Shown here piece by piece: positions 6,582 through 7,249 of a stretch of DNA of 7,249 nt. Positions within the stretch are counted from its first letter, which is position 1, and the number at the start of each line of letters is the position of its first letter. The DNA comes from Ramlibacter sp. (GTDB lineage Bacteria; Pseudomonadota; Gammaproteobacteria; Burkholderiales; Burkholderiaceae_C). The notes under the pieces are model-generated. The model had not been told where the DNA came from and did no database searches. It worked only from the letters and a program-made list of their open reading frames with translations. The stretch is taken from positions 1 through 7,249 of the forward strand of contig JANXVP010000112.1 of assembly GCA_025351615.1 (NCBI GenBank). The letters are read 5' to 3'. Both the position numbers and the translations under genes were made by a program.

Positions 6582-7001
6582 ATGTTGATACAACTCACCT
6601 ACGCAAGCCGCACGTCCAAAACGCTGGTTCCCGATGACTTGAAGGCCATCCTGGTTGCTTCGCAGCGCAACAATACGCGGGTGGGCATCACCGGTGCGCT
6701 GTGCCTGACCAATGGTATCTTTTTGCAGCAACTTGAAGGCGACCGCACTGCCGTCAGCCTGCTTTACCACCGCATCCTGTCAGACCCGCGCCACAGGGAT
6801 CCCGCCATTCTGGATTTTGCTGAAATTGTGTCGCGCAAGTTTACCAAGTGGTCTATGGGCTCGCTGGCTTCGCTGGAATCGAACCGCGGAATTTATTTGA
6901 AGTATTCGCGCTCTTCCAGCTTTGATCCGTACAGCATGGCCCCGACCACGCTGCGCGCTTTTTTTGACGAAATCATGAGCAACGCTGCCTGGGTCAGCTG
7001 A
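6582..7001 (+). CDS. Short BLUF-domain blue-light photoreceptor (FAD-binding)
   Basis: Protein of 139 residues, almost entirely one BLUF domain (about 1-95) plus a short C-terminal helical region, like the short PixD/BlrB-type BLUF proteins. The FAD-pocket residues can be placed against AppA: Y7 (AppA Y21), N31 (N45), Q49 (Q63), W90 (W104) and M92 (M106), with identical spacing throughout. Supporting motifs are RVGITGAL (33-40), GIFLQQLEG (45-53) and FTKWSMGS (87-94). A working blue-light photocycle is therefore expected. There is no output domain, so signalling must go through a protein partner. The start at 6582 is set by the domain, whose first strand begins at residue 2; the ribosome site (CTAAAG, 6571-6576) is weak. 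The gene is visibly AT-richer than the dab genes, which might reflect later acquisition or weaker codon selection. No partner such as an EAL protein, PixE-like regulator or MerR-type repressor lies within the window. Confidence 0.93.
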   Translation: MLIQLTYASRTSKTLVPDDLKAILVASQRNNTRVGITGALCLTNGIFLQQLEGDRTAVSLLYHRILSDPRHRDPAILDFAEIVSRKFTKWSMGSLASLESNRGIYLKYSRSSSFDPYSMAPTTLRAFFDEIMSNAAWVS

Positions 7002-7027
7002 GCGCGCTTGCTTAACCCCGCGGCCTC

Positions 7028-7033
7028 AAGGAG
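7028..7033 (+). promoter_or_regulatory. Strong ribosome binding site of the hydrolase gene
   Basis: AAGGAG lies six bases before ATG 7040, a near-perfect Shine-Dalgarno sequence and the strongest in the window. It fixes the start of the following gene. Confidence 0.75.
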
Positions 7034-7039
7034 CAGCCC

Positions 7040-7249
7040 ATGATTGAAAAACATCTCGATATCCCGACGCGCGACGGCGCGATGAACAGCTTCGTCGTCT
7101 ATCCGGAAGAAAGCGGACCGCATCCGGTGGTGCTGTTTTACATGGACGCTCCCGGCAAGCGCGAAGAGCTGCACGACATGGCGCGGCGGCTGGCTTCGGT
7201 GGGCTACTACGTGGTGTTGCCGAACCTGTACTACCGGCGCAGCCGCGAC
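7040..7249 (+). CDS. Dienelactone-hydrolase-family alpha/beta hydrolase (N-terminal part; cut by window edge)
   Basis: Seventy codons are open to the right edge. Residues 1-22 (MIEKHLDIPTRDGAMNSFVV and on) form the first beta hairpin of the fold. HPVVLFYMDAPG (28-39) is the strand and oxyanion-loop region of dienelactone hydrolases. The helix REELHDMARRLASVGYYVVL (41-60) is followed by PNLYYR (61-66), also typical. The nucleophile elbow with its catalytic Cys or Ser and the Asp/His partners lie beyond the window, so the exact substrate class cannot be set. The family includes carboxymethylenebutenolidase of chlorocatechol breakdown, but most members are general hydrolases. It starts 38 bases after the BLUF stop on the same strand, so co-transcription is possible. 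A functional link is not evident. Confidence 0.88.
   Translation, partial: MIEKHLDIPTRDGAMNSFVVYPEESGPHPVVLFYMDAPGKREELHDMARRLASVGYYVVLPNLYYRRSRD

Overview
The window is GC-rich, tightly packed DNA of a proteobacterium. The protein sequences and the neighbourhood suggest a betaproteobacterium of the Burkholderiales type; this is an inference from style and content, since no rRNA or other phylogenetic marker is present. All features but one are on the + strand. The exception is a LysR-type regulator cut off by the left edge.

Layout. (1) Bases 1-363, - strand: N-terminal 121 residues of a LysR-family regulator most like NhaR. (2) Bases 364-466: divergent control region with overlapping small inverted repeats, one of them a T-N11-A LysR-type box. 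(3) Bases 467-2044 and 2041-4509: dabB and dabA, translationally coupled by an ATGA overlap. They encode the two-part DAB (DabA-DabB) inorganic-carbon accumulation complex: a NuoL/MrpA-like membrane proton channel and a DUF2309 protein with a carbonic-anhydrase-like zinc site. All four zinc/catalytic residues expected from the family are present. (4) Bases 4662-5927: a YihY/BrkB-family membrane protein with a long C-terminal extension. (5) Bases 6115-6345: a small secreted glycine-zipper protein. (6) Bases 6346-6581: no convincing gene, only two small hairpins and an open - strand frame. (7) Bases 6582-7001: a stand-alone BLUF blue-light photoreceptor whose flavin-pocket residues match AppA in identity and spacing. 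(8) Bases 7040-7249: start of a dienelactone-hydrolase-family alpha/beta hydrolase, cut off by the right edge.

How it works together. The clear functional unit is regulator plus dabBA: the LysR protein probably controls the divergent operon, which would hydrate CO2 to bicarbonate in the cytoplasm, driven by cation flow through DabB. The genes from 4662 onward do not form an obvious pathway with it or with each other. The most noteworthy items are the dab operon with its NhaR-like regulator and candidate operator, the orphan BLUF sensor, and the glycine-zipper protein with two cysteines placed as if to close a hairpin. I saw no mobile element, CRISPR array, tRNA or rRNA, and no clearly undescribed multi-gene system.
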